Source: Gammaproteobacteria bacterium
Lineage (GTDB): Bacteria; Pseudomonadota; Gammaproteobacteria; Nevskiales; Nevskiaceae
Direction of reading: 5' to 3'
DNA: 64,000 nucleotides
Assembly: GCA_022599775.1 (NCBI GenBank)
Contig: JAHZLQ010000058.1
Location: 1 to 64,000, forward strand
Shown here in pieces: positions 36,174-45,515 of the stretch (positions are counted from its first letter, which is position 1; each line of letters begins with the position of its first letter). The translations under genes were made by a program, and so were the position numbers. The notes under the pieces are model-generated. The model had not been told where the DNA came from. It saw nothing but the letters and a program-made list of their open reading frames with translations, and searched no databases.

Positions 36174-37352
36174 GAACTCCAGCGCCAGCCTTGCGGTCAG
36201 CGCCTGCGTGTCGTCGAGCGTCGAACCGGAATCGCGATCCTCGATATGGCTGTCGGTGTAGTCGAACATGACGCGTACATAGGGGTTCATGTACCAGTTC
36301 ACACCCAGCGTCAGGCCCTCGACTTCGATCTCGCCGGCTGCCGCGCCATGCTGCTTGCCGTTGATGAGGTCGTAACGCGCGGCAAGCTCCCAGGCCCCGC
36401 TTGCGGCGCCGGGGCTGACCCGGGAGAAGGCGCCGGACTTGGCGCTGTAGGCGCGATGCTCGCCGGTCAGGAAATAGCTGACATAGCCGTAATAGGTCTG
36501 GATCTTTCCGTCATCCGAGTCGCTTTCGTAGTCGGCGCCGCCGTATTCGGACTGGAACGAGAGCGGCCCCATCACCGCGGCAAACTCGATCGAATATTTG
36601 TAGCCGTCGACGTCGCTGCCGTCGTCGAACGCGAGCAGGGTGGTGCGCGACGCATCGGACATATGCCCGGCCGGACGGACCCGGAACAGGACCGGTTGCG
36701 AGCCGTCATTGTTTTCGCCGTAGGCCTCATAGGCGAACGAGCCGCCAAGATGAACCACGCGGCTGTCGCTGAGGACGGGGGCGGTGGTGAGGCGGATCGA
36801 ACCCCCCATGCCGTCGGCGGCGTCGGGATCGTTGTTGTCGAGGTTGTAGACCGTGCCTGAGAAGCTGCTGTGGCCGATCGCGCCGAGATAGCCGATGCCG
36901 GTCTGGAAGGACGGCGCCAGGGTTTGTGCGAGGTAGCTGCGTTCCGTGAACGTCGTGTACTTGGAACTCGTCACGTCATTGAGCGAGAAGGCCTGTTTGA
37001 ATTGACCGATGCTCAGTGTGCCCGGCCCAAGCCGGTGGGCGAGGAACACCGACTTGGCCACGGCGTCGTTGTCGGCGAAATCGAACTCGATCATGTAGTC
37101 GAAATCGTAAAGCTTGCCGGAGACGCCCAGCCATACCCGACGAATCTCCGTTCCACTGGTGTTCTTGTCGCCCCGGTCGTCGTTGTCGAACAGGTTCAGG
37201 TCGTATTGCAGGCGCCCGCCGAGTTCGGGGGCGTCGATTCCGCTCTGTGGCCAGATCGATTCGACCGCGCCGGCCGCGGGCCAGGGCATTACCGCCATCA
37301 GGCTCGCGCAGCAGCTGATACAGAGCTTTTTTAGTGGCTCGATTGTTTTCAT
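36171..37352 (-). CDS. Porin O/P-type outer-membrane porin
   Basis: This 393-residue protein has a signal peptide ending WPAAGA (about residues 1-29), and a barrel beginning GGRLQYDLNLFDND with many alternating strands. It ends ARLALEF, with the terminal phenylalanine needed for barrel insertion. RRVWLGVSGKLYDFDYMIEFDF and FKQAFSLND fit the OprO/OprP superfamily of anion or general porins. The start at 37352 (MKTIEPLKK) is chosen because it begins a normal signal peptide. Its stop codon lies in the edge of an interspersed repeat. A phosphate-specific role cannot be assumed. Confidence 0.85.
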   Translation of the reverse strand: MKTIEPLKKLCISCCASLMAVMPWPAAGAVESIWPQSGIDAPELGGRLQYDLNLFDNDDRGDKNTSGTEIRRVWLGVSGKLYDFDYMIEFDFADNDAVAKSVFLAHRLGPGTLSIGQFKQAFSLNDVTSSKYTTFTERSYLAQTLAPSFQTGIGYLGAIGHSSFSGTVYNLDNNDPDAADGMGGSIRLTTAPVLSDSRVVHLGGSFAYEAYGENNDGSQPVLFRVRPAGHMSDASRTTLLAFDDGSDVDGYKYSIEFAAVMGPLSFQSEYGGADYESDSDDGKIQTYYGYVSYFLTGEHRAYSAKSGAFSRVSPGAASGAWELAARYDLINGKQHGAAAGEIEVEGLTLGVNWYMNPYVRVMFDYTDSHIEDRDSGSTLDDTQALTARLALEF

Positions 37353-37506
37353 TCCTATCCTATTCGTCGACCCACTTGATAATTGCGGGTATTGCCAAGA
37401 ACAATATTCTCCATCTCCCTCCGGGAGAGGTCTCATGGGAGGACCACTATTCCCGGAGGGCACAACAGGACCACGCTCGGCGGTGATGCGAGCGCATGAA
37501 CCCCAC

Positions 37507-38766
37507 TCAAACGCTCAGAAGTTTCCAGACCTGATCCAAGCACAGCACCACGAAGATCAGGGCGCAGACGCCCATTCCGAGGTTGCCCTTGAGCCCATTT
37601 CGCCAGGGCGCTGCGATGCGTTTGCTGTTGAGCAGCCACAACAGGGTGATCGCCAGAAACGGCATGAACAGCGCGCCGAGCACACCGTAGCCGATGATCA
37701 GCGCGAAGGGCCGGTCCAGAAACAGCAGGCTCATCGGCGGAAAGCTCAGCCACAGAATGTAGCCGCGATAGTAGCGGCCGCCGGCACGCGTATCCGGATG
37801 ATTGTCCGGCAGGCGTCTGAGCCGGCCGGCGAAGTCGGCGAACATCAGCGAAACCCCGTTCCATACGCCGATCAGCGACGAAAACGAGGAAGCCCAGAAA
37901 CCGAGCAGGAAAACCACGGCCATGAGACGCCCGTAGCGCTGTCCGAGCACATCGGCAAGATCGACCAGACCGCGCGCACCACCGGCGAGGGCGATGTTCG
38001 CCGAATACAGCAGTTCGGCTCCGACCACCAGCATCGCGGCGACGAACAGGCCCGTCATCAGATAGGCCACGGTATTGTCGAGGCGCATCACGCGAATCCA
38101 GGCCGGACCTTGCCAGTGTTTCTCGCGAATCCAGTAGCCGTAGGCGGCGAGGGTGATGGTGCCGCCGACGCCGCCGGCCAAGCCGAGGGCGTAGAACAGG
38201 CCGCCCTCCCGCGGTACCGACGGCACCAGCCCGGCGGCGATCTGTCCGAGATTGGGCAGCGTTACGGCGGCGGCACCGATGACGGTGATGAACATCACGC
38301 CGACCAGCACCGCCACCACTTTCTCGAAGAAGGCATAGCGCCCGAACCACACCAGCAGGCCACCGAGCAGGCCGTTGCCGATCGCCCAGGTCTTGAGGCC
38401 GATGGCCGGGAACAGCGCGGCCAGCGGCAATCCGGACGACGTCATCGCGGCCGCGCCGTAGACGAAGCCCCAGATCAGGATGTACGGCGCGAAATAAGCG
38501 CTGGTCCAGCGCCCGAGGCCGTGCCAGCCCTGGAACAGGGTCTGACCGGTCGCCAGCGTCCAGCGCCCGGTACCTTCCACCAGAATGATCTTGAGCAGGC
38601 AGCCGACCACCGCCGCCCATAGCAGTGCATAGCCGAAGCGCGAGCCGGCCACCAGTGCGGCGACGAGATCGCCGGCCCCGACGCCGGTGGCCGCCGCGAC
38701 CAGGCCTGGGCCGATGAGGCGCCAGCGCGGCGCAGGTCCATCGGCTGACGTTTGTGATTTGTCCAT
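37507..38766 (-). CDS. Divergent Nramp-family transporter
   Basis: This 419-residue membrane protein has about eleven helices with the Nramp fold signature GPGLVAAATGVGAGDL in helix 1, EGTGRWTLATGQ after helix 3, and GVWNGVSLMFADF later. The classical metal-binding DPGN motif of helix 1 is replaced by TGVGAGD, and the MPH motif of helix 6 by TLAAYGYW. Manganese or iron transport is therefore not expected, and the substrate is open. The start at 38766 (MDKSQTS) follows the ABC permease stop by 8 bases on the same strand. Confidence 0.82.
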   Translation of the reverse strand: MDKSQTSADGPAPRWRLIGPGLVAAATGVGAGDLVAALVAGSRFGYALLWAAVVGCLLKIILVEGTGRWTLATGQTLFQGWHGLGRWTSAYFAPYILIWGFVYGAAAMTSSGLPLAALFPAIGLKTWAIGNGLLGGLLVWFGRYAFFEKVVAVLVGVMFITVIGAAAVTLPNLGQIAAGLVPSVPREGGLFYALGLAGGVGGTITLAAYGYWIREKHWQGPAWIRVMRLDNTVAYLMTGLFVAAMLVVGAELLYSANIALAGGARGLVDLADVLGQRYGRLMAVVFLLGFWASSFSSLIGVWNGVSLMFADFAGRLRRLPDNHPDTRAGGRYYRGYILWLSFPPMSLLFLDRPFALIIGYGVLGALFMPFLAITLLWLLNSKRIAAPWRNGLKGNLGMGVCALIFVVLCLDQVWKLLSV

Positions 38767-38774
38767 GGGCGGGC

Positions 38775-39614
38775 CTATCGCTTGCGTCGGTACAGCCACA
38801 TCGTCAGCGGTGCACAGACCGTGGCGATCACGGCCGGAGCGAACACCGCCCAGCCGAGTTGGGCGAGCGTCACGTTGCCGTTCATCAGCCCGCGAATGGC
38901 CGTGACCAGCAGCGCCACCGGATTGATCCTGACGAAGGCCTGCAGCCACGCCGGCATTGTCGCGGGATCGACGTAGATGTTCGAGGCGAAGGTCAGCGGC
39001 ATCAGCGCCAGCCAGCTCAGGGTCATCACCGTGGAGGCCGAGCGCACCAGCAGGCCGATCGTGGTGAAGATCCAGCCGATGCCGAGCGCGAACACATTGA
39101 GCAGCAACACGGCACCGATGACGCCGGGTATTCCGGCCGGCGGTCGGTAGCCCATGAGCAAGCCCACGATGATCACGATCAGCGAGGAGATCGTATAGCG
39201 CATCAGATCGCCGACCATGGCGCCCACGATCGGCGCCGGCGGCCAGATCGGCATCGAGCGGAAGCGGTCGTAGACCCCCTTGCCGATGTCGCCGTTGAGG
39301 GTGAAACCGGTGTAGATCGTGGTGAATACCACGGTCTGCGCCAGCATGCCGGGCAGCAGAAACTGGAGATAGTCGCCGGTCGAGCCGGCCAGGGCACCGC
39401 CGAACAGGTAGGTGAAGATCACCGTGAACATGATCGGCGTCACCAGAATGTCGAACAGCTGTTCCGGCGTGTGCTTGATCTTGAGCAGCGCGCGCCAGGC
39501 GAAACTCAGGGTGTTGGCCAGCGCACCGCGGGTTCGGACGTGGTCCGGTGTATCGAGCACGGCGCGCAGTGCGTCGTCTTCGGCGGAATCGATTCGGTGG
39601 CCGTCGGCGCTCAT
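38775..39614 (-). CDS. ABC-2 type permease, DrrB-like
   Basis: This 279-residue protein has six helices and the ABC-2 pattern: [14 protein letters not shown], a [16 protein letters not shown] coupling segment, and [19 protein letters not shown] near the end, which is typical of daunorubicin-type exporters. It overlaps the ATPase gene by 4 bases and works with it as an exporter of drugs or lipids. The substrate is unknown. Confidence 0.9.
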   Translation of the reverse strand: MSADGHRIDSAEDDALRAVLDTPDHVRTRGALANTLSFAWRALLKIKHTPEQLFDILVTPIMFTVIFTYLFGGALAGSTGDYLQFLLPGMLAQTVVFTTIYTGFTLNGDIGKGVYDRFRSMPIWPPAPIVGAMVGDLMRYTISSLIVIIVGLLMGYRPPAGIPGVIGAVLLLNVFALGIGWIFTTIGLLVRSASTVMTLSWLALMPLTFASNIYVDPATMPAWLQAFVRINPVALLVTAIRGLMNGNVTLAQLGWAVFAPAVIATVCAPLTMWLYRRKR

Positions 39615-40585
39615 GCCGGCTCGCCCACGTCGTTGTCTTCGGCGGTCGCCGGCTGGCCGGTCAGCGCGAAGAACACCTCATCCAGGCTCGGTTGCCCAAG
39701 CGAGAATTCGGAGGCTTCGATATTGGCCGCCGCGAGACGGGTCAGCAATGGCGTCGCCTGCGACGAAGCGGGCAATTGCACGACCAGCATGCGAGGGTCC
39801 GGGTCGGCCTGCGCGCTGCTTTCAGGCTCCAAGTCCAGCAGCGCTGCTGCGCGTTGGCGGTCCGCGACGGTGCGGAAGCGCAGTTTCAGCACGCTGGAGC
39901 CGACGCGGGCCTTGAGCTGTTCGCTGGTGCCCTCGGCGATGACGCGCCCATGGTCGATCACTGCGATGCGGTCGGCGAGCTGATCGGCTTCTTCCAGATA
40001 CTGCGTGGTCAGCAGCACCGTGGTGCCGGCCGCGGCCAGGGCGCGCACGATGTCCCAGACCTGATTGCGGCTGCGCGGATCGAGGCCGGTGGTCGGCTCG
40101 TCCAGAAACAGCAGTTGCGGCCGGCACACCAGGCTGGCGGCGATGTCCAGCCGCCGGCGCATGCCACCCGAAAACTGCTTCGCCTGCCGGTTTGCGGCCT
40201 CGGCGAGCCCGAAGGCGCCGAGCAGCGATTCGCTGCGGGTGCGTGCCGCTGCGCGCGAATAGCCGAGCAGGCGCGCCAGCAGGACCAGGTTTTCGGAAGC
40301 GCTGAGGTCCTCGTCGACCGAGGCGAACTGGCCGGTGAGGCTGATCAGTTCGCGAATGCGCCGGGGTTCGCGTGCGAGATCGTGTCCCAGCACCCGGGCT
40401 TCGCCGCCGTCCGCTGGCAACAGCGTCGCCAGCATGCGCACGGCGGTGGTCTTGCCGGCGCCGTTGGGGCCGAGTACGCCGTAGATGCTGCCGCGCTGCA
40501 CTAGCAGGTCGATGCCGTCCACGGCACGCGTGGACCCGAAATGCTTGAGCAGGCCCTGCGTTTCGATGGCGGCGTCGGTTGGCAC
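39611..40585 (-). CDS. ABC transporter ATPase, DrrA-like
   Basis: This 324-residue protein has Walker [10 protein letters not shown], the signature [12 protein letters not shown] and Walker [17 protein letters not shown]. The C-terminal extension of about 100 residues, with [13 protein letters not shown], is characteristic of the DrrA family. It powers the DrrB-like permease that follows. It precedes the permease with a 4-base overlap. Confidence 0.93.
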   Translation of the reverse strand: MPTDAAIETQGLLKHFGSTRAVDGIDLLVQRGSIYGVLGPNGAGKTTAVRMLATLLPADGGEARVLGHDLAREPRRIRELISLTGQFASVDEDLSASENLVLLARLLGYSRAAARTRSESLLGAFGLAEAANRQAKQFSGGMRRRLDIAASLVCRPQLLFLDEPTTGLDPRSRNQVWDIVRALAAAGTTVLLTTQYLEEADQLADRIAVIDHGRVIAEGTSEQLKARVGSSVLKLRFRTVADRQRAAALLDLEPESSAQADPDPRMLVVQLPASSQATPLLTRLAAANIEASEFSLGQPSLDEVFFALTGQPATAEDNDVGEPA

Positions 40586-40678
40586 GGTCGGGTCTTGTCG
40601 GTTCGGTCCGTTCGAGGGGATCGAAGCACCGTATATGAAGGCCGGGAATGTATCAGGCTCGGTTGATCAAAGCAGACG

Positions 40679-41929
40679 TCAATTGTCCAGCGACGCGAGC
40701 TTGGCTTCCAGCAGCCGCCGCTCCGGTGCCTGTCTCACCAGTTCCAGCGCGCGCCGCAGCGCTGACCGCGCTTCGTCCGTGTGACCGAGGCGTTGGCACA
40801 GTTCCGCGCGCGCGGCGTGCGCCAGGTGATAGTCGGCGAGATCGCTTCGCCCGAGAATGAGGTCGATCTGACGCAGGCCGGCGGCCGGGCCATCGCGCAT
40901 CGCCACGGCGACGGCGCGATTGAGCGCGATCACGGGCGAGGGTTCGATGCGCAGCAGTACGTCGTAGAGTCCCACGATTTGCGGCCAGTCGGTTTGCGAG
41001 GGATCGGGCGCCTCGGCGTGGATCGCGGCAATCGCGGCCTGCAAGGAATATGGGCCGAAGCGGCGCGTGCCCAGGGCCCGTTCGACCAAGCTGATGCCTT
41101 CGGCGATCTGCTCGCGGTTCCACAGGCTGCGATCCTGATCCTGGAGCAGGATCACGTCGCCTTCGATGGTACTGCGAGCGGTGCGCCGGGATTCCTGCAA
41201 CAGCATCAGCGCCAGCAGGCCGAAGACTTCAGCGTCCGGAAGGAGTTCCAGCAGCAGGCGTCCCAGGCGGATCGCCTCGCCGGACAGGTCGGTACGCGTG
41301 AGGCTGTCGCCGGCCGAGGCCGAATAGCCTTCGTTGAACACCAGATAGATCACGCGCAGTACGGCTTCGATACGTTCGCCCAGCTGACTGCGTTCGGGCA
41401 CGACGTAGGGAATGCGGGCATCGCGAATCTTGGACTTGGCGCGGACGATGCGCTGCGCCAGCGTCGCAGGCGCGGTGAGGAAGGCGCGGGCGATTTCCTC
41501 CGTGGTGAGTCCGCAGACTTCGCGTAGCGTCAGGGCGATCTGTGCCTCGGCGGGCAGGGCCGGGTGGCAGCAGGTGAAGATCAGGCGCAGACGGTCGTCC
41601 TCCAGAGTCTCATTGTCGAGATCTTCAGCCTCGTCCGGCATCAGCTGGTCGGCGATCAAGGCCTGCGAGGCATCGAAGCGGGCGCGTCGGCGGATGTGAT
41701 CGATGGCCTTGAAACGTCCGGCAGAGACCAGCCAGGCGCGGGAATTGGCGGGAATCCCGTCCCGCGCCCATTGCTCCACCGCGGCGGCAAAGGCGTCGTG
41801 CAGGGCTTCCTCGGCCAGTTCGAAATCGCCGAGCAGACGGATCAGCGTGGCCAGCACGCGGCGCGATTCCTCGCGGTAGATCGTTTCCACCGCGAGGCGC
41901 ACGTCGTCACCGTCCGCGCTATGACTCAT
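40679..41929 (-). CDS. ECF sigma factor with C-terminal extension, ECF42 type
   Basis: This 416-residue protein has region 2 (about 10-75), region 4 (about 110-165, with ALTLREVCGLTTEEIARAF) and a long helical C-terminal domain (about 185-410) with a DUF6596/TPR-like pattern (YLVFNEGYSAS, RAVAVAMRDGPAAGL). This layout and the DGPF genes upstream are the marks of the ECF42 group. That group lacks a classical anti-sigma factor and is thought to be controlled by its own C-terminus. It is the last gene in a minus-strand cluster. Confidence 0.9.
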   Translation of the reverse strand: MSHSADGDDVRLAVETIYREESRRVLATLIRLLGDFELAEEALHDAFAAAVEQWARDGIPANSRAWLVSAGRFKAIDHIRRRARFDASQALIADQLMPDEAEDLDNETLEDDRLRLIFTCCHPALPAEAQIALTLREVCGLTTEEIARAFLTAPATLAQRIVRAKSKIRDARIPYVVPERSQLGERIEAVLRVIYLVFNEGYSASAGDSLTRTDLSGEAIRLGRLLLELLPDAEVFGLLALMLLQESRRTARSTIEGDVILLQDQDRSLWNREQIAEGISLVERALGTRRFGPYSLQAAIAAIHAEAPDPSQTDWPQIVGLYDVLLRIEPSPVIALNRAVAVAMRDGPAAGLRQIDLILGRSDLADYHLAHAARAELCQRLGHTDEARSALRRALELVRQAPERRLLEAKLASLDN

Positions 41930-41946
41930 GATCGGCCGGTCTTCGT

Positions 41947-42306
41947 TCAGCCCTGCACGAGGACCTTGAATCCGCCGAAGATCATGCGTTTGCCATCGAA
42001 CGGCATCGCCTCGGGATTCATCATCTCGGCAAGCCGGGGGTCTTTCATCACGGCTTCGTTGACTTGATCGCGATGTTCACGCGATTCATAGCGGATCCAC
42101 GAGAACACCACGATCTCGTCCGCCTCCAGTTTGACGCTCTGCGGGAATGAGGTGAACTCGCCCGGCTTCACGTCATCGGCCACGCATTCGACGTAGTCGA
42201 GCGCGCCGTGATCACGCCAGACCCGGCCGGCGAGCGTCGCAATGCGCCGATACTCGTCGATCTTGTCGGCCGGCAGGGGGATCACAAACCCATCAACGTA
42301 GGACAT
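41947..42306 (-). CDS. DUF1428 family protein
   Basis: This 119-residue protein starts MSYVDGFVIPLPADK and contains VFSWIRYESREHRD and FGGFKVLVQG, which match DUF1428. This is a dimeric alpha/beta-barrel family with no known activity. Homologues are often found with DGPF and ECF genes. It sits 17 bases before the sigma factor gene and is probably in its operon. Confidence 0.88.
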   Translation of the reverse strand: MSYVDGFVIPLPADKIDEYRRIATLAGRVWRDHGALDYVECVADDVKPGEFTSFPQSVKLEADEIVVFSWIRYESREHRDQVNEAVMKDPRLAEMMNPEAMPFDGKRMIFGGFKVLVQG

Positions 42307-42339
42307 CAGCTCTTCTCCTGACTTTAGCGTCTGTCGGCT

Positions 42340-42756
42340 TCAGGCCGACGCTTGGGTGCGCATGTCGTCGAAACCTTGGGCCGCTTTCTTCACGTCCTCC
42401 GGGAAATCCTCCATTTCCTGGACCTGGCGCACTTCGATGATCTCATTGTCGCCGGCCGGACAGCGGCTGGCCCATTCGATGGCCTCGGCCCTCGAGTTGA
42501 CGCGGATCATCCAGTAGCCGCCGAGCACTTCCTTGAGCTCGGGAAACGGACCATCGGTGATCACCGGTTTGCCGCCCGAGAAACTGACGCGCGCACCGAC
42601 GGCGGGCGGGTGCAGGCCGTCCAGGGCCAGCAGCACGCCGGCGTCCTGCAATTCGGTGTTGTACTTCATCATCGCCTCCACGGCGGCGGCATCCGGCACC
42701 GCGCCAGCGGGCGCGGATTCGTAGCCCTTGGGGATCATCAGCATCATGAAGCGCAT
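42340..42756 (-). CDS. YCII-related DGPF-domain protein
   Basis: This 138-residue protein has the DGPF motif (ITDGPFPELKEVLGGYWMI) within a ferredoxin-like fold of the YCII family. Such proteins accompany ECF42 sigma factors and their role is not known. The start at 42756 (MRFMMLMIP) is the family start. A possible decayed frame lies upstream. Confidence 0.88.
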   Translation of the reverse strand: MRFMMLMIPKGYESAPAGAVPDAAAVEAMMKYNTELQDAGVLLALDGLHPPAVGARVSFSGGKPVITDGPFPELKEVLGGYWMIRVNSRAEAIEWASRCPAGDNEIIEVRQVQEMEDFPEDVKKAAQGFDDMRTQASA

Positions 42757-42774
42757 GGTGTTTCTCCAGTAAGG

Positions 42775-43017
42775 TCAGATGAGTTCATTGATGGGGCGAT
42801 CAGTCACCCGGAAATTCGACGATTCAGCCGTAGGTCGGCCGTAGCGGCCGTAGCGGCCAGCCGGCGGGCGAGTCTTCCAGTCTTCTTGTTGGCTGAACGG
42901 GGTGAGGTCGAGCCGGTATGGAGCACGTCTTCGCCCTCACGGTGTCGAGCTGCCGCGTCGCGGCCTTCTCCGTTCACGATCGGCGATCCGGGGATGGGCG
43001 GTGTTGGATTCGCTCAT
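42775..43017 (-). pseudogene. Possible interrupted frame between two DGPF genes
   Basis: A frame with a good ribosome site (GAGGAG, 19 bases after the DGPF stop) starts at 43017 (MSESNTAHPRIADRE). It reaches an in-frame TGA after 26 codons (42937-42939) and then stays open for 53 more codons to a stop at 42775, just before the next DGPF gene. This could be a gene inactivated by one stop, a short true peptide, or chance in GC-rich DNA. The composition is arginine-rich and resembles no family I know. Confidence 0.25.
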
Positions 43018-43036
43018 TTCGAGGCTCCTCGGATGT

Positions 43037-43366
43037 TCAGGTGGTTCTCATGACAGGCCGCACTTCGACACTGCCGATGCGGGCTGGCGGAATGCGCGCG
43101 GCCAGCGCCAGGGCTTCGTCGAGATCGCGTGCCTCCAGCAGGTAGAAGCCGGCGAGCTGTTCCTTGGTCTCCGCGAAAGGCCCATCCATGATGGAAATCC
43201 TGTCGCCACGGACGCGCACTGTGGTCGCGGCATGCACCGGCTGCAGTCGTGCCGAGGCACGCAGGTGGCCGCTGTTCTCGAAGGCGGTTCTGCAGGACTG
43301 GCATTCCCGGTCGTCCACGTCCGCGATCAGGGCTTCCTCGCCATACACCAGACATAGATAGTTCAT
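43037..43366 (-). CDS. YCII-related DGPF-domain protein, second copy
   Basis: This 109-residue protein has the variant motif IMDGPFAETKEQLAGFYLLE and the PVMRTT ending. It begins MNYLCLVYGEEA after an AGGAGG ribosome site. It is only distantly similar to the other DGPF protein. It overlaps the CPFC gene by 4 bases, so the two are translationally coupled. Confidence 0.87.
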   Translation of the reverse strand: MNYLCLVYGEEALIADVDDRECQSCRTAFENSGHLRASARLQPVHAATTVRVRGDRISIMDGPFAETKEQLAGFYLLEARDLDEALALAARIPPARIGSVEVRPVMRTT

Positions 43367-43488
43367 TGCCGGTCCTCCTGCGATGCCGAATGCTTGCGGC
43401 GAACCCGGGGCAGCGCCAGGGCGGACAGCCCGCCGCTGGCGCCGCCGCCGCTGGCGATGGCCGTTGTGCTCAGACAGAACGGGCACAT
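43363..43488 (-). CDS. 41-residue CPFC-motif small protein
   Basis: A short frame starts at 43488 after a GGAGG site. It encodes MCPFCLSTTAIASGG, then a glycine/alanine-rich hydrophobic stretch (GLSALALP) and a basic tail (RVRRKHSASQEDRQ). A CPFC dicysteine at the very start of a small membrane-like peptide is seen in other ECF/DGPF neighbourhoods, as far as I recall. It overlaps the DGPF gene by 4 bases and would be the first gene of the cluster. The two cysteines could bind metal or serve redox. Confidence 0.6.
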   Translation of the reverse strand: MCPFCLSTTAIASGGGASGGLSALALPRVRRKHSASQEDRQ

Positions 43489-43721
43489 GCAGCACCTCCA
43501 ATATTGTGGATTCACTGCATAGTCGTCTGGCGGGGCCGGCAATCGACAAGTCCGGGCGCAAGCGAAAGCAAATTCGCTCAAACGGCCACTTTGGTTTCGG
43601 CGCCACGGCACAAAAAGTGAGCGGCTTCCATCGCAACGGCGTCGGCGGCGTATCGCCCGGCTTGGTCATTCGCATGCGGCGGTAGCATCATGGGGCGCTC
43701 ATCAGCCTTACGGAATGGACC

Positions 43722-44525
43722 ATGAGTGCCTTGCTGGCCGAAGACGCAATCACGATCAAGAGTGCCGAGGACATTGCCGGCATGCGAGCGGCCGGGCAGG
43801 CTGCGGCATCGGTCTTGATGATGCTGGACGAGCACGTCCGTCCCGGCATCAGCACCGGCGAACTCGATGAGATCGCACGTGACTACATTCAGGGGCCGCT
43901 GGGCTGCAAATCGGCCACCATCGGCTATACCGCCGGCGGTTCGCGGCCGCCGTATCCCGGCGCGATCTGCACGTCGGTGAACCATGTGGTCTGTCACGGC
44001 ATACCCGGTAGCAAGCGCCTCAAGTCGGGTGACATCCTCAATATCGACGTCACCGTGATCAAGGACGGCTTTCACGGCGACACCAGCCGGATGTTCTTGA
44101 TCGGCAAGCCCAGCGTGCTGGCCAAGCGTCTGGTCGAAGCCACGCATCGGGCGATGGTGCTGGGGATCGAGCAGGTGCGGCCGGGCGCCAGGCTCGGTGA
44201 CATCGGCGCGGCGATCCAGACCTATGTCGAGGGCCTGGGTCTGTCAGTGGTGCGCGAGTACTGCGGCCACGGCATCGGCCGCGTGTTTCATGAAGAGCCG
44301 CAGGTGGTGCACTACGGGAAGCCGGGGACCGGTCTGGAATTGGTGCCGGGCATGTGTTTCACGATCGAGCCGATGATCAACGCCGGCCGCGCCGCCGTGC
44401 GCGAACTGCCGGATCAGTGGACGGTGGTCACCAAGGACCATTCGCTGTCGGCGCAATGGGAGCACACCATCGCGGTGACCGAGAGCGGCTACGAGGTGAT
44501 GACGCTGCGCAACGGCGAAGTCTGA
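43722..44525 (+). CDS. map: Type I methionine aminopeptidase
   Basis: This 267-residue cytosolic enzyme removes the N-terminal methionine from new proteins. The metal ligands are visible: NIDVTVIKDGFHGDTS (two Asp), CGHGIGRVFHEEP (His), FTIEPM (Glu) and QWEHTIAVT (Glu). The substrate-loop histidine is in NHVVCHGIPG. It stands alone here, not beside rpsB as in many relatives, so it may be a second map or a moved one. Confidence 0.95.
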   Translation: MSALLAEDAITIKSAEDIAGMRAAGQAAASVLMMLDEHVRPGISTGELDEIARDYIQGPLGCKSATIGYTAGGSRPPYPGAICTSVNHVVCHGIPGSKRLKSGDILNIDVTVIKDGFHGDTSRMFLIGKPSVLAKRLVEATHRAMVLGIEQVRPGARLGDIGAAIQTYVEGLGLSVVREYCGHGIGRVFHEEPQVVHYGKPGTGLELVPGMCFTIEPMINAGRAAVRELPDQWTVVTKDHSLSAQWEHTIAVTESGYEVMTLRNGEV

Positions 44526-44533
44526 AGTCTGCC

Positions 44534-44556
44534 CACCCGGCACCATGCGCCGGGTG
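44534..44556. terminator. Hairpin between convergent map and hflC
   Basis: CACCCGGC and GCCGGGTG form an eight-base-pair stem around a seven-base loop, just between the stops of two convergent genes. No T run follows on either side, so it may be a weak terminator or a 3-prime RNA stabiliser. Confidence 0.4.
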
Positions 44557-44573
44557 AACAGCCTCCAGTCGAT

Positions 44574-45515
44574 TCAGCGGCCGCGCGTGGATTGCAGGTA
44601 GCGGTAGAAATCCGAATCGGCGTCGAGCAGCAGGGTGGTGTTCTCGTCGATCGCCTTGTAGCTCGCCAGTGTCTCGAAGAAGGCATAGAACTCCGGGTCC
44701 TTGCCGTACGATTCGCCGTAGATGCGCGTGGCTTCGGCGTCGGCCTTGCCGATGATTTCCTGCGCCTTGCGGTCGGCTTCGGACCGGATCCGACGCAGCT
44801 TGCGGTCCATCTCGCCCAGAATCTCCTGGCTGCGACCCTGGCCTTCGGAGCGGAAGCGTTCGGCGATGCTCTGGCGCTCCGCAATCATGCGGTTCTCGAC
44901 CTGGGTGCGCACCGAGTCGATGTAGTTGATGCGCTTGATGCGCACGTCCACCAGTTCGATGCCGAGATCGGGCATCTGCTGCGAGGCGGCGGCCAGCATT
45001 TCGGCCTCGAGCTTGGCACGCCCCTTTTTCGGCTTCTTGAGGTCGGCCTGGTCGATCGAGACTTCCTCTTCGGGCAGTGCGTCGATATCCACCTGCCAGT
45101 CGGCGGATCGCACGATTTCCTCGAGATCGGTTCCGGAGACGATGTCGCGCACCACCGAATCGATGATGTCATCGAGACGCGTGCGCGCGCCGGTTTCATC
45201 GCGCACCGAACGCAGAAACTGCAGGGCGTCGGTGATGCGCCAGCGGGCGGTGGTGTCGACCACCACGAACTCGCGACCCAGCGTGGGAATCTGACTGACG
45301 TCGCCGTCCCAGGCCAGCAGGCGCTTGTCGAAGCGCCGCACTTCCTGGATGAACGGCGTCTTCCAGTGAAGGCCGGGTTCGGTAATCACTTCACCCACCG
45401 GTTCGCCGAACTGCACCACGATGCCCTGTTCGGACTGATCGATGACCGTGGCGGCATTGATACCGACGAATACGATCACCAGAAGTGCGACTGCTGCAAT
45501 CAGGAGCTTGTTCAT
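44574..45515 (-). CDS. hflC: HflC, modulator of FtsH protease
   Basis: This 313-residue inner-membrane protein has an N-terminal anchor (about 4-24) and a periplasmic SPFH/prohibitin domain (IDQSEQGIVVQFGEPVG, VDTTARWRITDALQF). A coiled-coil follows (ERFRSEGQGRSQEI, ADRKAQEIIGKADAEA). With HflK it forms a large cage around FtsH. The gene overlaps hflK by 4 bases. Confidence 0.95.
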   Translation of the reverse strand: MNKLLIAAVALLVIVFVGINAATVIDQSEQGIVVQFGEPVGEVITEPGLHWKTPFIQEVRRFDKRLLAWDGDVSQIPTLGREFVVVDTTARWRITDALQFLRSVRDETGARTRLDDIIDSVVRDIVSGTDLEEIVRSADWQVDIDALPEEEVSIDQADLKKPKKGRAKLEAEMLAAASQQMPDLGIELVDVRIKRINYIDSVRTQVENRMIAERQSIAERFRSEGQGRSQEILGEMDRKLRRIRSEADRKAQEIIGKADAEATRIYGESYGKDPEFYAFFETLASYKAIDENTTLLLDADSDFYRYLQSTRGR

